Below are positions 30,387-39,622 of a DNA stretch of 64,000 nt, piece after piece (the first letter of the stretch is position 1; each line of letters begins with the position of its first letter). The notes under the pieces are model-generated. The model saw nothing but the letters and a program-made list of their open reading frames with translations. It did no database searches and was not told the DNA's origin. The DNA lies in contig NZ_JAHUWK010000003.1 in NCBI RefSeq assembly GCF_019219065.1, positions 558,001 through 622,000 on the forward strand, read 5' to 3'. This stretch comes from Duganella sp. sic0402. GTDB taxonomy: Bacteria > Pseudomonadota > Gammaproteobacteria > Burkholderiales > Burkholderiaceae_D. The position numbers and the translations under genes are program-made.

Positions 30387-32660
30387 TTAGAAGTTCATCT
30401 TGAACGTGGCGCCGTAGGTGCGCGGTTCGTTCAGCATGCCGGTCAGGTTGTTGAACTCAATCGCGCTGAGTGCCACCACCTTGTCGGTGATGTTACGGCC
30501 GAAGGCAGCCACTTCATACTTGCCGTCGCCCCACTTGTAGCCAACGCGCAGGCCGCCTTCGGTCAGTGGCTTGGCGGTGTACTCGACAGCGGTGTAAAGG
30601 AAGAAGTTGTACTTGCTGCGATAGCTCCAGTCGGTGATTGCATACAGCTCGCCATTGCCCACTTCGGTGCTGTACTTCAGCGAGAAGTTGGCCTGATTGC
30701 GCGGTGCGCGCGGCATGTCGTTGCCGTCGATCAGAACGTAGCCTGGGTAGCCTGGCGCTGCGACGTTGGTCGGCGTGCAGCCCATGCCCAGATTGTTGGC
30801 GCCGTTACCACAGTACTGCACGCGCACGTTCTTGTCCTTGATCTCGGTATCGTTGAAGCTATAACCCGCCGAGCCGCTGAAGCCGTAACCCAGATTGGCT
30901 TGCAGATCAAGCTCGATCCCCTGGCCCGTCACCTTGTCGGCATTCAGCAGACGATTCATATTGACGCCGCCGCTGCCGGCGGTCAGCTGCTTGTCCTTCA
31001 TACGGTACTGGAACACGGTGGCGCTCAGGCGCGCACGCTTGTCAAACAGATCCTGCTTGATACCGGCTTCATACGACAGCGCTCGCTCAACGCCGGCCAT
31101 GGTAGGCACATCACCCAGGCCGTTCAGGCGGCCCTGCATCGATGGCGCGCGGTAGCCAGTAGCGATACGGGCAAACACATTGGTTTCCTTGGTCAGCTCG
31201 TAGGTGCCGCTGACGTCCCAGCTGACATTGTCGGTCTTGCTGTCCAGCGTGTGCGGCACGGTGACCAGCACATTGGCGGCGTTGTAGTCGGTGCGCGAAG
31301 CGAAGAAGTCTTTCTTGTCGTCGGTGTAGCGCAGGCCGGCGCGCAGTTTCAGCTTGTCCGACACGGCATAGTTGACTGAGCCGAAAGCCGCCCACGATTT
31401 CGATTTCTGATTCTGACGTGCGTACGGAATGTTCTGCGGATTGCCCGGCGCCAGGCTGTCGAAGCTGATACTGTCGATCTGGATCGCTTCGTTGAAGTAG
31501 TACAGGCCGCCGATCCATTGCAGCGGGCCGCTGTAGTTGGACTCGGCGCGGAACTCTTGCGAGAACTGCTTGTGGTTAGGCAGCAGGTCGGCGGTTTCCA
31601 CCACGAATGGAATGCGGCCAGGGCCATATGGCGGCGCGTAGACGGCACCGTAGCCACCATCGACGTCGGCGCGGCTGTTGAAGTCGAGTTTTTCGTAGCC
31701 AGTGATCGAGTGCAGCGTGATGTCGCTCAGATTGTATTTCAGGCGAATGCTGCCGCCCTGGGTTTTCAGCTTTTGATAGTTGACGCCGTCGGTCGGGTAG
31801 GAGCCATAGTCGAAGTTGTCGACCAGGTCATTGGTGCCCTGCTTGAGGATATTCGCACGGAACAGCGTGGCGCTGCCGTGGTAATTACGCTGGTGGTAGT
31901 TGAACAGCGCGTCAAAGTCCTTGGTCGGCTTGACCAGCGCCTGGATGCGGAAGGCGTTGTCGCCGTAGCCTTCGAAGTCGCGGGTGCCCTTGGTGGTATC
32001 CGGATTGGTGTTGTGCACGCGGTTGCCGCGATGCTGGCTGGTGCCGGCGAAGCGCAGCGCCACGGTGTCGCTGACCGGGATGTTGAACGCGCCTTCGGCG
32101 GTCTTGGCCGAGTAATTGCCCACGCCGAACTGTACGTAGCCTTCTTGTTTAAAGACCGGCTTGGCCGAATCGAACTTGATCACGCCAGCCGGCGAGTTGC
32201 GGCCGAACAGCGTGCCCTGCGGACCGCGCAGCACCTCGACCTGGTCAACGTCAAACACCGGGAAGCCTTTCAGCATGGCGTTTTCCATCACGATGTCGTC
32301 CATCACGTAGCCGACCGGCTGCGAGGCGTTCAGGTCGAAGTCGGTATTGCCCAGGCCACGGATATAGAAGCGCGGGAAAGCGCGGCCGTAGTCGGACTCG
32401 ATATTCAGCGACGGCGTGCGACCGGACAGGATACGGATATCGCCGGCGCCGGCGGTCAGCGTGTCCAGCTTGTCGCCCTTGATGGTGGCGATCGACATCG
32501 GCACGTCCTTGATGTTCTCGGCGCGGCGCTGCGCGGTCACGATCACGGTTTCCAGCTGATCTTTGCTGGCTGGCGCTTCCTGTGCCTGTGCCAGTGGAAA
32601 AGCGCTGGCGACCGCCAGTGCGACCATCGACCGCATGGCGAAATTGCGTTGCTTGCTCAT
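30387..32660 (-). CDS. TonB-dependent outer-membrane receptor 1
   Basis: This 757-residue protein has a signal peptide to about 26 (PLAQAQ), a TonB-box-like ETVIVTAQRR, the plug domain (RFYIRGLGN, VEVLRGPQGTLFGRNSPAGVI) and a beta-barrel ending in Phe. It is divergent from a BMP-type nucleoside ABC importer, and its upstream region holds the same 73-bp element found at punA/psuK. Uptake of a nucleoside-type compound is therefore a reasonable guess; the substrate is not readable from the sequence. Its last bases lie 2 nt from the converging cystathionine gene. Confidence 0.93.
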   Translation of the reverse strand: MSKQRNFAMRSMVALAVASAFPLAQAQEAPASKDQLETVIVTAQRRAENIKDVPMSIATIKGDKLDTLTAGAGDIRILSGRTPSLNIESDYGRAFPRFYIRGLGNTDFDLNASQPVGYVMDDIVMENAMLKGFPVFDVDQVEVLRGPQGTLFGRNSPAGVIKFDSAKPVFKQEGYVQFGVGNYSAKTAEGAFNIPVSDTVALRFAGTSQHRGNRVHNTNPDTTKGTRDFEGYGDNAFRIQALVKPTKDFDALFNYHQRNYHGSATLFRANILKQGTNDLVDNFDYGSYPTDGVNYQKLKTQGGSIRLKYNLSDITLHSITGYEKLDFNSRADVDGGYGAVYAPPYGPGRIPFVVETADLLPNHKQFSQEFRAESNYSGPLQWIGGLYYFNEAIQIDSISFDSLAPGNPQNIPYARQNQKSKSWAAFGSVNYAVSDKLKLRAGLRYTDDKKDFFASRTDYNAANVLVTVPHTLDSKTDNVSWDVSGTYELTKETNVFARIATGYRAPSMQGRLNGLGDVPTMAGVERALSYEAGIKQDLFDKRARLSATVFQYRMKDKQLTAGSGGVNMNRLLNADKVTGQGIELDLQANLGYGFSGSAGYSFNDTEIKDKNVRVQYCGNGANNLGMGCTPTNVAAPGYPGYVLIDGNDMPRAPRNQANFSLKYSTEVGNGELYAITDWSYRSKYNFFLYTAVEYTAKPLTEGGLRVGYKWGDGKYEVAAFGRNITDKVVALSAIEFNNLTGMLNEPRTYGATFKMNF

Positions 32661-32774
32661 ATGTCCTGCTCCCTTGAATGTATGTGTGAGTGTATGTTTT
32701 AGTTATAACGATATACACATTACCAATCATGCTAGCACGGAAAAAAACCCAGGAAAGCGGACTTTTGCGGGACT

Positions 32775-32847
32775 TGATTCATATCTATTTTGTATAAATA
32801 GCTAAGAAAAAACGAATTTGTCGTACATATTCGCGCTGGTGCATAGT
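32775..32847 (-). promoter_or_regulatory. 73-bp conserved cis element, copy 2 (TonB receptor 1 promoter)
   Basis: Read on the minus strand from 32847 to 32775, this block aligns without gaps with 10765-10837 (59 of 73 identical by hand). It ends 114 nt before the TonB receptor start, against 94 nt for psuK in copy 1, so the geometry is alike. The TATGCA-N6-TGCATA palindrome of copy 1 is weaker here (second half CGAATA). Probable operator plus promoter. Confidence 0.75.
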
Positions 32848-33093
32848 CATGGATCGGCCCGCCGCGCCCGCTTCCGGGGTTTTCTCTATGAAACCAGGTT
32901 GTCATCGACGGCGCGACCTCGGTCCACCAGGACAAAAAAGCAACGATATAAAAATATTTAATTCGGCGCGCCCTGTTGCTGCATTGCGACAAGCAATCGA
33001 CAATTCAGCCGGCGCCCACGGATTGCAATTCAGGCAATAATTTAGCAAGTTGCTAGCACTTAGCGATAGAAATCAGGGATTTAGAGGAATAAA

Positions 33094-33120
33094 ACGGCCA
33101 GTAATTACATGCTACGGCCA
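33094..33120 (+). promoter_or_regulatory. Direct repeats upstream of the BMP gene
   Basis: ACGGCCA occurs at 33094-33100 and again at 33114-33120, exactly 20 bp apart (about two helical turns), each followed by RTAA. The second copy ends 38 nt before the BMP start codon, so it overlaps the likely promoter. This spacing is typical of tandem regulator sites. The factor is unknown. Confidence 0.45.
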
Positions 33121-33158
33121 ATAAAAATATACAATATCGTTCTTCCAGGAGCCTATTC

Positions 33159-34154
33159 ATGAAACTTTCACAACTTAGTTTGACGGTTGCAGCACTGTTT
33201 ATCGCTGCCAGCGCGTCCGCGGCTGCCCCAAAACTGGGCATCGTGTATGACGCAGGCGGCAAGTTCGACAAGTCGTTCAATCAGTCCGCTTTCGAAGGCG
33301 CAACGCGCTTCAAAAAAGAAACCAATATCAATTTCATCGAGGTGCAAGCCTCCAGCGATACCCAGGCTGAACAGGTAATGCGCGGCCTCGCCCGCAAAAA
33401 TCTCGACCTGATCGCCGCCATCGGCTTTGCTCAGCAGGCCGCCGTGCAAAAGGTCGCCAAAGAATTCCCTAAAGTACACTTCGTGCTGATCGACGGTGTG
33501 GCGCAAGGCGCCAACGTCAATTCCATCACTTTCAAGGAAGAAGAAGGTTCCTACCTGGCGGGCGTGGCTGCGGCCATGGCGTCCAAGTCGAAGAAGCTGG
33601 GCTTCATCGGCGGCGTCGATATCCCGCTGATCCGCACCTTCGCCTGCGGCTACACGCAGGGCGCCAAGGCGGTGAATCCCAAAGTCGATGTGACCTCGAA
33701 CATGGTCGGCACCTCGTCGGACTCGTGGAACAACCCGGCCAAGGGCGGTGAGCTGGCCCGTTCGCAATTCGACCGTGGCGTCGATGTGGTGTTTGCCGTG
33801 GCCGGCGGTTCCGGCCTGGGCACGCTGCAAACCGCCAAGGAAAAAGGCAAGCTGGCGATCGGCGTCGATTCGAACCAGAACAGCCTGTACCCAGGCAGCA
33901 TCCTGACCTCGATGGTCAAGCGCGTCGACAACGCCGTCTACGATTCCTTCATGCAGATGAAGAACGGCACCTGGAAGGCCGGCGTCACCGCCAAGGGCCT
34001 GAAGGAAGGCGGCGTGGACTGGGCGCTGGACGAGAACAATCGCAAGTTGATCACGCCGGAAATCGAGAAGCGCGTGCTGGGTGCACGCAAGGATATTATC
34101 GATGGCAAGATCAAGGTCATCGACATCCGCTCGGGCGCAGCCTGCCCGGTTTAA
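33159..34154 (+). CDS. BMP-family ABC transporter substrate-binding protein (nucleoside type)
   Basis: This 331-residue protein starts at an ATG with a good AGGAG site. The signal peptide ends near SASAA, without a lipobox. It has KLGIVYDAGGKFDKSFNQSAFEG, the typical BMP/PnrA opening, and DVVFAVAGGSGLGTLQ. The family binds purine and other nucleosides. It is followed by a terminator hairpin and then the ATPase and two permease genes, so it is the first gene of a nucleoside importer operon. Confidence 0.94.
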   Translation: MKLSQLSLTVAALFIAASASAAAPKLGIVYDAGGKFDKSFNQSAFEGATRFKKETNINFIEVQASSDTQAEQVMRGLARKNLDLIAAIGFAQQAAVQKVAKEFPKVHFVLIDGVAQGANVNSITFKEEEGSYLAGVAAAMASKSKKLGFIGGVDIPLIRTFACGYTQGAKAVNPKVDVTSNMVGTSSDSWNNPAKGGELARSQFDRGVDVVFAVAGGSGLGTLQTAKEKGKLAIGVDSNQNSLYPGSILTSMVKRVDNAVYDSFMQMKNGTWKAGVTAKGLKEGGVDWALDENNRKLITPEIEKRVLGARKDIIDGKIKVIDIRSGAACPV

Positions 34155-34173
34155 TACCTGTTTGAATATAGAG

Positions 34174-34208
34174 CGCGCCGCCGGGGATTGCCCCCTGCGG
34201 CGCGTTTT
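34174..34208 (+). terminator. Hairpin with U-run after the binding-protein gene
   Basis: CGCGCCGC (34174-34181) pairs with GCGGCGCG (34197-34204), and an inner GGGG/CCCC pair (34183-34186 with 34191-34194) extends the stem; TTTT follows. It lies between the binding-protein gene and the ATPase gene. It probably allows extra binding protein to be made relative to the membrane components. Confidence 0.75.
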
Positions 34209-34229
34209 ACTTAATTAAAAAACGATCCT

Positions 34230-35768
34230 ATGCAGCCAGCAGTAGAATTTCGCGGCATCTCCAAGCATTTCGGAGCTGTGAAAGCGAACACGGACGTCAG
34301 CTTCGCCATCGCCAAGGGTTCCATCCATGGCCTGGTGGGCGAGAACGGCGCCGGCAAATCGACCCTGATGAGCATCCTGTACGGATACTACCGCGCCGAC
34401 GGCGGGGAGATCCTGCTCGATGGCCAGGCGCGTCGCATCCACAACAGCCAGGAGGCGATTTCCCTCGGTATCGGCATGGTGCACCAGCACTTCATGCTGG
34501 TCGAGAACATGACCGTGCTGGATAACGTGATGCTGGGCAGCGAAGGCGGCTTCAAGCTGAAAGCCAAGCGCGCCGCCGTGGAAGCCGAGCTGCGCGAGAT
34601 TTGCACGCGCTACCGCCTCGACGTCGATCCACTGGCCACCATCCACGATTTGTCGGTGGGCGCGCAGCAGCGCGTCGAGATCCTCAAGCAGATCTACCGC
34701 AGCGCCAACATCCTGATCCTGGACGAGCCGACCGCCGTACTGACCGCGCAGGAAACCGAGTCGCTGTTTGAAATCCTGCGCCTGTTCAAGGAACAGGGCA
34801 AGACCATCATCCTGATCACCCACAAGCTGCAAGAGATCCTCGACATCACCGACACCGTGACCGTGATGCGCGGCGGCCGCGTGATCGGCGCGGTGCCGAC
34901 CGCCGGCACCACCAAGGAAGACCTGGCCAATATGATGGTCGGCCGTCCGATCGAAAACAACCTGCCGCGCGCACCCTACAATCCGGGCGCGCCGGTGCTG
35001 CAAGTGCAGGACCTGCAACTGCTGGACGGCCAGGGCGTCAAACTGCTGGCCGATATCGGCTTCACGCTGCGCGCCGGCGAAATCGTGGCGGTGGCGGGCG
35101 TGTCCGGCAACGGCCAGAGCGAGTTGATGGAAATCCTGTCGGGCATGCGCCTGCCGACCTCCGGCAAGCTGGACTTCCTCGGCAAGCCGCTGCCCGGTCT
35201 GTCCCCCCGCGATCGTGCCGACGCCGACGGCCTGCCGCGCACCTTCCGCGAACTGGGCATCGGCCATGTGCCGGAAGACCGTCTGCGCGATGGCGTGATC
35301 AAGGCCTTCTCGGTCATGCACAACACCATCTTCGGCTACCAGGACAAGCTGAAAAACAAGTGGGGCCTGCTGGACTTCAAGGCTATCGCCGGCCGTTGCG
35401 CGGAACTGATGCGCAACTTCGATGTGCGCCCGAACAACCACGACCTGCGTATCGGCCTGCTCTCCGGCGGCAATCAGCAGAAGGTGGTGATCGCGCGCGA
35501 AGTGCTGGCGCAGCCTAAGCTGATGCTGGTCGGCCAGCCTACGCGCGGCGTCGACATCGGCACCATCGAAAGCATCCACACCCAGCTGCTCAAGCTGCGC
35601 GACCAGGGCGTCGCCATCCTGCTGGTGTCCGTGGAGCTGGAAGAAGTGCGCGCGCTGGCGGACCGTATCCTGGTCATGTGCGGCGGCCGCATCACCGGCG
35701 AACTGAAAATTGAAGAATTCGACACAACCCGTATCGGCTTGCTGATGGGCGGGATGCACAAATCATGA
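34230..35768 (+). CDS. Nucleoside ABC importer ATPase (two NBDs)
   Basis: This 512-residue protein has two ABC domains. NBD1 has Walker A GENGAGKST (about 37-45), signature LSVGAQQR and Walker B ILILDEPTAVL. NBD2 has the degenerate Walker A-like VSGNGQSEL and VGQPTRGVD in place of a normal D-E Walker B, as is usual for ATPases that work with BMP-type binding proteins. It drives nucleoside uptake with the two permeases that follow. The stop overlaps the permease start by 4 nt. Confidence 0.95.
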   Translation: MQPAVEFRGISKHFGAVKANTDVSFAIAKGSIHGLVGENGAGKSTLMSILYGYYRADGGEILLDGQARRIHNSQEAISLGIGMVHQHFMLVENMTVLDNVMLGSEGGFKLKAKRAAVEAELREICTRYRLDVDPLATIHDLSVGAQQRVEILKQIYRSANILILDEPTAVLTAQETESLFEILRLFKEQGKTIILITHKLQEILDITDTVTVMRGGRVIGAVPTAGTTKEDLANMMVGRPIENNLPRAPYNPGAPVLQVQDLQLLDGQGVKLLADIGFTLRAGEIVAVAGVSGNGQSELMEILSGMRLPTSGKLDFLGKPLPGLSPRDRADADGLPRTFRELGIGHVPEDRLRDGVIKAFSVMHNTIFGYQDKLKNKWGLLDFKAIAGRCAELMRNFDVRPNNHDLRIGLLSGGNQQKVVIAREVLAQPKLMLVGQPTRGVDIGTIESIHTQLLKLRDQGVAILLVSVELEEVRALADRILVMCGGRITGELKIEEFDTTRIGLLMGGMHKS

Positions 35769-36838
35769 ATAAAGACCTGCCACGCTGGGCAACCGCGTTT
35801 GTAATGCCCGTTCTGAACCTGCTGTCGGCACTGCTGGTGACCGCGCTGGTGATTCACTACCTGGGCGAGAGCCCGGTCGAATCGCTGGCGATCCTGATCA
35901 ACAGCGCCGTCATCAACCCGGAAGGCCTGAGCTACACGCTGTTCTACGCCTCGACCTTCATCTTCACCGGCCTGGCGGTATCGATCGCCATGCAGGCCGG
36001 CCTGTTCAACATCGGCGCAGAAGGCCAGATGTACTTTGCAGGCCTGGGCCTGACCCTGGCCATGCTGGCCTTCGACAGCTCGCTGTCGCCATGGCTGCTG
36101 ATCCCGACCGGCATGCTGGGCGCGGCCTTGTTCGGCGCGCTGTGGGCCTTTGTGCCCGGCTACCTGCAAGCGAAACGCGGCAGCCATGTGGTGGTCACCA
36201 CCATCATGTTCAACTACATCGCCGCTTCGCTGATGAACACCGTGATCGTCAAGCTGGTGCCGCCGGGCGAACAGAATCCGGCCAGCCGCGCCTTCAGCGC
36301 CGCCGCCGAAATGCCGCGCCTGAACGAATGGTTTCCTATCCTGGGCGAGACGCCGCTCAACATCAGCTTCTTCATCGCCATCATCGCGCTGGTGATCTAC
36401 GGCGTGGTGGTATCGCGTTCGGCATGGGGCTACAAGCTGCGGGCCACCGGCCTGAACAAGCACGCCGCGCACTACGCCGGCATCCGCATCAGCAAGATGA
36501 TCATCATCGTCATGCTGATCTCGGGCGCGCTGGCCGGTTTGGGTTCAGTCAACTCCATCATGGGTTCGACCCACTACCTGTCGCTGAACTTCGTCGGCGG
36601 CGCGGGCTTCATCGGCATCGCGATTGCGCTGATGGGGCGGCAGCACCCAGTAGGGATTTTCCTGTCGGCGGTACTGTTCGGCGCGCTGACGCAAGGTGGC
36701 TTCGATCTGTCGCTGGAAAAGCAGAACATCCCGCCTGAGACGGTGATCCTGATCCAGGGCCTGATCATCCTGTTCTGCGGCGCGATGGAAAACTTGTACG
36801 CGCCGGCCATCGCCAAAGCGCTGAAATTCAAGAAGTGA
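35765..36838 (+). CDS. Nucleoside ABC importer permease 1
   Basis: This 357-residue membrane protein of the branched-chain/sugar permease family (BPD_transp_2) has about nine or ten predicted segments. It includes FNIGAEGQMYFAGLG, a hallmark of nucleoside-type permeases, and GAGFIGIAIALMGRQHPVG. It overlaps the ATPase gene by 4 nt and precedes the second permease by 7 nt. It forms the inner-membrane channel with that protein. Confidence 0.94.
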   Translation: MNKDLPRWATAFVMPVLNLLSALLVTALVIHYLGESPVESLAILINSAVINPEGLSYTLFYASTFIFTGLAVSIAMQAGLFNIGAEGQMYFAGLGLTLAMLAFDSSLSPWLLIPTGMLGAALFGALWAFVPGYLQAKRGSHVVVTTIMFNYIAASLMNTVIVKLVPPGEQNPASRAFSAAAEMPRLNEWFPILGETPLNISFFIAIIALVIYGVVVSRSAWGYKLRATGLNKHAAHYAGIRISKMIIIVMLISGALAGLGSVNSIMGSTHYLSLNFVGGAGFIGIAIALMGRQHPVGIFLSAVLFGALTQGGFDLSLEKQNIPPETVILIQGLIILFCGAMENLYAPAIAKALKFKK

Positions 36839-36845
36839 GGACGAT

Positions 36846-37817
36846 ATGACTTTAGATGACCTGCATATCGGCAGTATCCTGGTATCCACCGTGCGCAATG
36901 CGCCAGTGCTGATTTTCGCCGGCATGGCCGGCCTGTTCGCCGAACGTTCGGGCGTGATCGACATCGGCCTGGAAGGCAAGATCCTGGCATCGGCGTTTGT
37001 CTCGGCGGCGGTGGCCTACACCACGCAAAATCCATGGAACGGCGTCATGGCTGGCATCCTGGTGTCGGTGCTGCTGGCCACGCTGCAAGCCTATGTGGCC
37101 ATCACCCAGAAGGGCAACCAGCTGGTGGCCGGCATCGCCATCAACATCGCCATGAGCGGCCTGACCTTCGTGGTGGCGCAGTACATCTTCCAGCAAGGCG
37201 GCCGCACGCCGGACCTGGGTTCGGCGCGTTTGTTTGACGTGGTGCTGCCGGGTACTGCGGCGGTGGAAGGCATCCCCTTCATCGGCTGGCTGTATGCGCA
37301 CCTGATCGGCGGCCACTCGGTGCTGGTCTATCTGGCTTTCCTGCTGGTGCCGCTGGTGCACTGGGTGATTTACCACAGCCGCTTCGGCCTGCGCCTGCGC
37401 GCCTGCGGCGAGAATCCACACGCGGCCGATGCGGCCGGCGTGAACGTCGAGCGTCAGCGCTACATGGCGATGATCATCGCCGGCGTGCTGTGCTCCTTCT
37501 CTGGCGCCTATCTGTCGATCGTGCAGAGCGGCTTCTTCCTGCGCGATATGTCGGCCGGCGCTGGCTACCTGGCGCTGACCGCCATGGTATTCGGTAACTG
37601 GCGTCCGCTCTACACCTTCCTCGGCTGCCTGATGTTCGGTTTCTTCGGCGCGGTGCAGATCCAGATCGAAGGCGTCGAGTTGCCAGTGATCGGCCGCGTG
37701 CCGGGTGCGCTGATCCAGATGGTGCCTTACGTGCTGACCGTGATCGTGCTGGCTGGTCTGATGGCCAAGTCGGTGGCGCCGAAAGCGCTGGGTACGCCGT
37801 TCGTCAAGTCGCGTTAA
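36846..37817 (+). CDS. Nucleoside ABC importer permease 2
   Basis: This 323-residue permease of the same family contains the SGVIDIGLEGKILASAF motif, LRACGENPHAADAAGVNV and GAGYLALTAMVFGNWRP. It is the last gene of the BMP operon and heterodimerises with permease 1. Its stop lies 7 nt from the end of the converging cytochrome c gene. Confidence 0.94.
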   Translation: MTLDDLHIGSILVSTVRNAPVLIFAGMAGLFAERSGVIDIGLEGKILASAFVSAAVAYTTQNPWNGVMAGILVSVLLATLQAYVAITQKGNQLVAGIAINIAMSGLTFVVAQYIFQQGGRTPDLGSARLFDVVLPGTAAVEGIPFIGWLYAHLIGGHSVLVYLAFLLVPLVHWVIYHSRFGLRLRACGENPHAADAAGVNVERQRYMAMIIAGVLCSFSGAYLSIVQSGFFLRDMSAGAGYLALTAMVFGNWRPLYTFLGCLMFGFFGAVQIQIEGVELPVIGRVPGALIQMVPYVLTVIVLAGLMAKSVAPKALGTPFVKSR

Positions 37818-37824
37818 ACGGCCT

Positions 37825-38184
37825 TCATTTAAAGGTCTTCATATAGGACAGCAGGTCGGCGACCTGCTGTTCATCCTTGATTCCCCAGAAACGCATGCTG
37901 GTGCCGGGCACCACGTCATGCGGCGCGCGCACAAATGCCGCCAGATTCTTCTCGGTCCACACCAGGCCCGACTTCCGCATCGCTTCCGAATACTTGTAGT
38001 CCCTGGTGGACGCCGCCTTGCGTCCAACGATGGCGTTCAGCTGCGGCCCATAGCCTGCGCTTGCATACGGCCCCACCGCGTGGCAGGACGCGCAGCGCTG
38101 GAACAGCCGCGCGCCAACTTTGGGATCGCCAGCAGCGCCGGCCTGGCCTGCCGCCAGCAATGCAATCAACAACAGTCTCTTCAT
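37825..38184 (-). CDS. Small periplasmic c-type cytochrome
   Basis: This 119-residue protein has a signal peptide (about 1-18), heme motif C31-AS-C34-H35 and a late Met ligand (GTSMRFWG), matching class I cytochrome c. The [21 protein letters not shown] opening is like cytochrome c2/c550. Its start overlaps the nudK stop by 4 nt. It may serve as a soluble electron carrier; no redox partner is adjacent. Confidence 0.93.
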   Translation of the reverse strand: MKRLLLIALLAAGQAGAAGDPKVGARLFQRCASCHAVGPYASAGYGPQLNAIVGRKAASTRDYKYSEAMRKSGLVWTEKNLAAFVRAPHDVVPGTSMRFWGIKDEQQVADLLSYMKTFK

Positions 38185-38756
38185 AACAAATGTAGTGCCG
38201 CATACTGCAGCAGCATGATGGTTTTGCCGTCGGCGATGTCGCCGGAGGCGATCATTTGCAGGGCGCGTTCCAGCGGTAACTCCAGCACTTCAATGTCTTC
38301 GCCCTCTTCAACGATGCCGCCGCCTTCGCCAATGCGCGCTGCGGCCTCGTACTCCGCCACGAAGAAGTATAGGCGTTCCGTCACCGAACCGGGGCTCATG
38401 AACGCCTCGAACACCTTGCGCACCTCGCCGATGCGGTAGCCGGTTTCCTCCTCCACCTCGGCCTTGATGCGCTGCTCCGGGCTGGCCTGGTCCAGCAGCC
38501 CGGCCGCCGCTTCAATCAGAAAGCCGTCATGGCCGTTGCCGTAGGTCGGAAAGCGGAACTGCCGCACCAGCACCACCGTGCGCTGTGCACGGTTATACAG
38601 CAGGATGGTGGCGCCATTGCCGCGATCATAGGTTTCGCGCGTCTGGCGCTGCCAGCTGCCGTCGCGGCGGCGGTAATCGAAGGTGGTCTTCTTCAGCAGG
38701 AACCAGTCGTCGGACAAAGTCTCAACCTGATGAATGCGGATACGGTCTTCGGGCAT
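38181..38756 (-). CDS. nudK: NUDIX hydrolase, probable GDP-mannose pyrophosphatase NudK
   Basis: The ATG at 38756 ([12 protein letters not shown]) with a CAGGAG site gives 191 residues, the length of E. coli NudK. The Nudix box is the NudK-like [22 protein letters not shown], without the classical Arg. The C-terminal [25 protein letters not shown] and [17 protein letters not shown]...[10 protein letters not shown] follow NudK closely. It hydrolyses GDP-mannose or related nucleoside diphosphate sugars; ADP-ribose is an alternative. It is divergent from the DeoR-type regulator gene. Confidence 0.82.
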   Translation of the reverse strand: MPEDRIRIHQVETLSDDWFLLKKTTFDYRRRDGSWQRQTRETYDRGNGATILLYNRAQRTVVLVRQFRFPTYGNGHDGFLIEAAAGLLDQASPEQRIKAEVEEETGYRIGEVRKVFEAFMSPGSVTERLYFFVAEYEAAARIGEGGGIVEEGEDIEVLELPLERALQMIASGDIADGKTIMLLQYAALHLL

Positions 38757-38789
38757 GGCGCTCTCCTGTTTGCGTTTTTTGACGATATC

Positions 38790-38809
38790 ATGCAATATCG
38801 TGCAATATC
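38790..38809. promoter_or_regulatory. Candidate DeoR operator between nudK and deoR-type gene
   Basis: ATGCAATATCGTGCAATATC at 38790-38809 holds two TGCAATATC half-copies in tandem, and GTGCATATGC follows at the regulator's own start (38820-38829). ATGCA-N2-ATCGTGCA is also present in the punA/psuK element (10768-10782). This suggests that the DeoR-type protein binds both places and regulates itself; no binding data exist here. Confidence 0.55.
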
Positions 38810-38825
38810 AAGAAAATTCGTGCAT

Positions 38826-39599
38826 ATGCTAACCCGCCAACGCAAAGAACTGCTGCTCGCCCGCCTGAAACAGGATGGGCAGATCGTCGCCCGCACGCTC
38901 AGCGATGAGCTGGGCCTGTCAGAAGACACCATCCGCCGCGACCTGCGCGAACTGGCCGCAGAGGGGCTGCTGCAACGCGTACATGGCGGCGCGCTGCCGC
39001 TGGATCCGCCGCTGCCGCCCTCGCCGGCCATGGGCGACTTCGGCGCGCGCCAGCAGATCTCCAGCGAGGCCAAGCCGTCGATCGCGCGCGCGGCGGCCGC
39101 CATGATCGCGCCCGGCCAGGTGGTGTTCATCGATGGCGGCACCACCGCCGTGCAACTGGCGCGCGCCTTGCCGCCGACGCTGTGCTGCACGGTGGTGACG
39201 CACAGCCCGTCGGTGGCGGTGGAGCTGGCCGGGCATCCGCTGGCCGAGGTGATCCTGATCGGCGGCCGGCTGTTCAAGCACTCCATCGTGGCGATGGGAC
39301 CATCGGCGCTGGAAGCGATCGCGCAGATCGGCACCGACATCTACTTCATGGGCGTGTGCAGCCTGCATCCGGAATCGGGCATCAGCACCGGTGACTTCGA
39401 CGAGGCCGGTGTCAAGCGCGCCATCAGCCGCATGGCGCGGCGGACAGTGGTGCTGGCGTCGCCGGAGAAACTGGACACCGCTTCGCCCTACCAGATTGCG
39501 CCGTTGACGCAGGTAAGCGCCATCATCGTCAGCCGCGACGCGCCGGAAGCAGCGGTGGAGCGCTATCGCGCGCTGGGGATCGAAGTCACCAAGGCTTAA
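38826..39599 (+). CDS. DeoR-family transcriptional regulator
   Basis: The ATG at 38826 (MLTRQRKELLLARL) gives 257 residues. The N-terminal DeoR HTH (TLSDELGLSEDTIRRDLRELAAEGLLQRVHGGAL) is followed by the sugar-phosphate-sensing domain (VVFIDGGTTAVQLARALP; IYFMGVCSLHPESGIST). DeoR regulators commonly answer to phosphorylated sugars, and deoxyribose-5-phosphate would suit this locus. The leader between nudK and this gene holds tandem ATGCA-type repeats. No clear ribosome site precedes the ATG. Confidence 0.92.
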   Translation: MLTRQRKELLLARLKQDGQIVARTLSDELGLSEDTIRRDLRELAAEGLLQRVHGGALPLDPPLPPSPAMGDFGARQQISSEAKPSIARAAAAMIAPGQVVFIDGGTTAVQLARALPPTLCCTVVTHSPSVAVELAGHPLAEVILIGGRLFKHSIVAMGPSALEAIAQIGTDIYFMGVCSLHPESGISTGDFDEAGVKRAISRMARRTVVLASPEKLDTASPYQIAPLTQVSAIIVSRDAPEAAVERYRALGIEVTKA

Positions 39600-39622
39600 T
39601 ATTTGTGTGACACACTGGCTGG

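Larger units (their letters stand above)
32661..33158. other. 498-bp divergent intergenic region between TonB receptor 1 and the BMP gene
   Basis: No convincing gene was found here. It is AT-rich towards both ends. It contains the 73-bp conserved element (32775-32847, minus) and two direct repeats near the BMP gene (33094-33120). A TGCTAGCAC word occurs near both ends (about 32729 and 33050). It must hold both divergent promoters. Confidence 0.8.

Noticed and set aside
32727-33058. TGCTAGCAC word near both ends of the intergenic region
   Set aside because: Nine bases, two copies, with no symmetry relative to either promoter; could be chance.
34215-35759. 514-codon open frame on the minus strand
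   Set aside because: It is antisense to the ABC ATPase gene, which has perfect family motifs.
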